From assembly GCA_022843585.1 (NCBI GenBank), contig JALHNJ010000014.1:1-64000 (forward strand): a stretch of 64,000 nt of DNA, given 5' to 3'. This document shows positions 62,802-64,000 of this stretch, in pieces (position 1 is the stretch's first letter; each line of letters begins with the position of its first letter). Below the pieces are notes generated by a model. That model ran no database searches. It was not told where the DNA came from and worked only from the letters and a program-made list of their open reading frames with translations. Source of the stretch: Chitinophagaceae bacterium (lineage in GTDB: Bacteria; Bacteroidota; Bacteroidia; Chitinophagales; Chitinophagaceae). A program made the translations under genes and the position numbers.

Positions 62802-63335
62802 TTAATGTGGAAGACTGCCTCTAAATTTTCCATACACCCATGTTCCTGCAATAGCACTCAATAATGTAACGATGATTACCGTTGCACCAGTTCCAATTTG
62901 TGCAAACAATGGGCCCGGACAAGCACCGGTAACAGCCCAGCCTAAACCAAATATCAAACCACCATAGATCTGTCCTTTGCTGAATTTTTTGTCTTCCAGC
63001 TTTATCTTTTCACCTTCCATTGATTTGGCATTGTATCTTTTTATCAGCAACACACTAATCATACCTACAACGATAGCGGACCCAATTACCCCATACATAT
63101 GGAAACTTTGCAGACGGAACATTTCCTGAATACGAAACCAGGATACGATTTCCGCTTTTACAAATACAATTCCAAACAGGATTCCTAAAATACCGTATTT
63201 AATATTGGAAGAAAGTGGCTTATCCAGTTCACTTTCGTTAACACACATGGCGTTTTGCGAACGAACTTCATAATCCGTATTAGCAGGTTGTGCTACAAAA
63301 GCTGTATTACCTTCTATTATATCTTTTACTGACAT
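62802..63335 (-). CDS. YeeE/YedE-type membrane protein (DUF6691-like)
   Basis: 177 residues with a soluble N-terminal 45 residues and four hydrophobic helices. GGLIFGLGWAVTGACPGPLFAQIGTG has the conserved Cys of YeeE/YedE, a thiosulfate or sulfur uptake family. With the gene at 63354 it makes up the two halves of a split YeeE/YedE transporter. Spacing is 18 bases. Confidence 0.85.
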   Translation of the reverse strand: MSVKDIIEGNTAFVAQPANTDYEVRSQNAMCVNESELDKPLSSNIKYGILGILFGIVFVKAEIVSWFRIQEMFRLQSFHMYGVIGSAIVVGMISVLLIKRYNAKSMEGEKIKLEDKKFSKGQIYGGLIFGLGWAVTGACPGPLFAQIGTGATVIIVTLLSAIAGTWVYGKFRGSLPH

Positions 63336-63353
63336 ATCAGTGAATATTAATTG

Positions 63354-63917
63354 TTAGAGTTTTAAAATAAATGGCAGAATTAAATTGGCCATGATAAAAC
63401 CACCAGCCATAAAACAACAAGTGGCAACTAAAGATGGCCATTGCAGATTGCTTAAACCCATAATAGCATGACCCGATGTGCAACCACCTGCATATCTTGT
63501 TCCAAAGCCTACGAGAAAACCACCGATTACCATCATAAAAATGCCTCTTACAGTCAACAACTCTGACCAGGAAAATAAATCTTTGGGTATAATGCTGTCA
63601 TAATTTGTAACACCATAGGTAGCTAATTCTGATGACAGCTTTGCATTTACCTGTATCGGTTCCGGATTTGCTAATAGTTGCGCCGCAATAATGCCCCCAA
63701 CTAAAATACCGGCGACAAAAAACAAATTCCACACTTCTTTTTTCCAATCATATTGAAAGAAAGGAATTTTTGCCGGTATGCAGGCTGCACATACATGGCG
63801 AAGGGAAGAAGAAATGCCAAATGATTTATTACCCAATAATAGAAGGGCAGGCACTGTTAATCCAATAAGTGGTCCGGCAATATACCAGGGCCAGGGTTGT
63901 TTCAAAAAATCAAGCAT
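63354..63917 (-). CDS. YeeE/YedE family sulfur transporter subunit
   Basis: 187 residues with hydrophobic helices. RHVCAACIPAKIPFF and GFGTRYAGGCTSGHAIMGL hold the conserved Cys residues and the GGCTSGH motif of YeeE/YedE, which imports thiosulfate or a related sulfur species. First gene of the likely six-gene operon. A perfect GTGA-N6-TCAC site lies 54 bases upstream. ATG at 63917. Confidence 0.88.
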   Translation of the reverse strand: MLDFLKQPWPWYIAGPLIGLTVPALLLLGNKSFGISSSLRHVCAACIPAKIPFFQYDWKKEVWNLFFVAGILVGGIIAAQLLANPEPIQVNAKLSSELATYGVTNYDSIIPKDLFSWSELLTVRGIFMMVIGGFLVGFGTRYAGGCTSGHAIMGLSNLQWPSLVATCCFMAGGFIMANLILPFILKL

Positions 63918-63970
63918 AACTATTTCCTTTTTAGGTTGTGCAAATGTGAGTTAATAGAAAAATCTATACC

Positions 63971-63984
63971 GTGATATTTGTCAC
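63971..63984. promoter_or_regulatory. Candidate Crp/Fnr operator upstream of the YeeE operon
   Basis: GTGATATTTGTCAC, a perfect GTGA-N6-TCAC palindrome, 54 bases upstream of the YeeE start, with the same spacing as the sqr copy. Confidence 0.65.
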
Positions 63985-64000
63985 AGGACAGTGAATCTTT

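Noticed and set aside
1-64000. CRISPR arrays and rRNA genes
   Set aside because: No regularly spaced repeats and no rRNA-like sequence were seen.

Overview
The window reads as a chromosomal segment of a Bacteroidota bacterium, most likely a member of the Chitinophagaceae or a close relative. The reasons are the AT-rich sequence, the Bacteroidetes-type tyrosine recombinase with an Arm-DNA-binding domain, the DUF6443/RHS secreted proteins, the Crp/Fnr, YeeE/YedE and sulfide:quinone oxidoreductase gene set, and short dispersed repeats typical of that group. No species can be named from the sequence alone.

Left chromosomal flank (1 to 13,278). A TraB/Tiki-like gene sits between copies of a GTTAGCAGC motif that forms a long attC-like hairpin, next to an OLD-family ATPase/TOPRIM nuclease. 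Then comes the conserved trio circularly permuted ATP-grasp, alpha-E protein and transglutaminase, broken up by dispersed repeats. These are followed by a B12-binding mutase domain, a GT39-type glycosyltransferase, gltX, a polysaccharide deacetylase, a lipoprotein and tatD.

Integrated element (13,279 to 55,609). A 16-base direct repeat of the 3' end of tRNA-Ser(GGA) lies just after tatD and again inside the intact tRNA gene at 55,595 to 55,681. A complete integrase gene (54,118 to 55,344) sits beside the tRNA copy. The 42-kb interval is therefore read as an integrative mobilizable element. Its left part has a membrane protein, an excisionase-like HTH, a TOPRIM/primase-like protein, a MobC-like protein, a MOBP-type relaxase and a small membrane protein. 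I see no conjugation apparatus. The middle (17.6 to 35 kb) is a defence-like island: an Mrr_cat-type gene broken by an amber codon, a zinc-ribbon protein with a HEPN-like motif, an MBL-fold hydrolase with an S8 protease, and a tightly packed operon coding for a sigma factor, an unknown protein, a PD-(D/E)XK nuclease, a full-length prokaryotic Argonaute, a helical protein and an HExxH metallopeptidase. Next come a HEPN-motif protein and a second PD-(D/E)XK protein on the other strand, a DUF6236-like protein and an XRE regulator. A large nested RNA hairpin overlapping a terminator precedes an ECF sigma factor. The right part (36.5 to 53.4 kb) is a secreted RHS polymorphic-toxin-like locus with candidate immunity genes, orphan toxin tips, a frameshifted outer-membrane protein and a remnant of a second integrase with its element end.

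Right chromosomal flank (55,610 to 64,000). DUF983, thioredoxin and two small membrane genes are followed by a sulfur gene set: sulfide:quinone oxidoreductase, a divergent thioredoxin, and a likely six-gene operon of two YeeE/YedE proteins, an acetolactate-decarboxylase-like protein, a kelch-like protein, a Crp/Fnr regulator and an MFS transporter. Three copies of a GTGA-N6-TCAC-like palindrome lie 48 to 54 bases upstream of three of these transcription units, which suggests a small regulon controlled by the Crp/Fnr protein.
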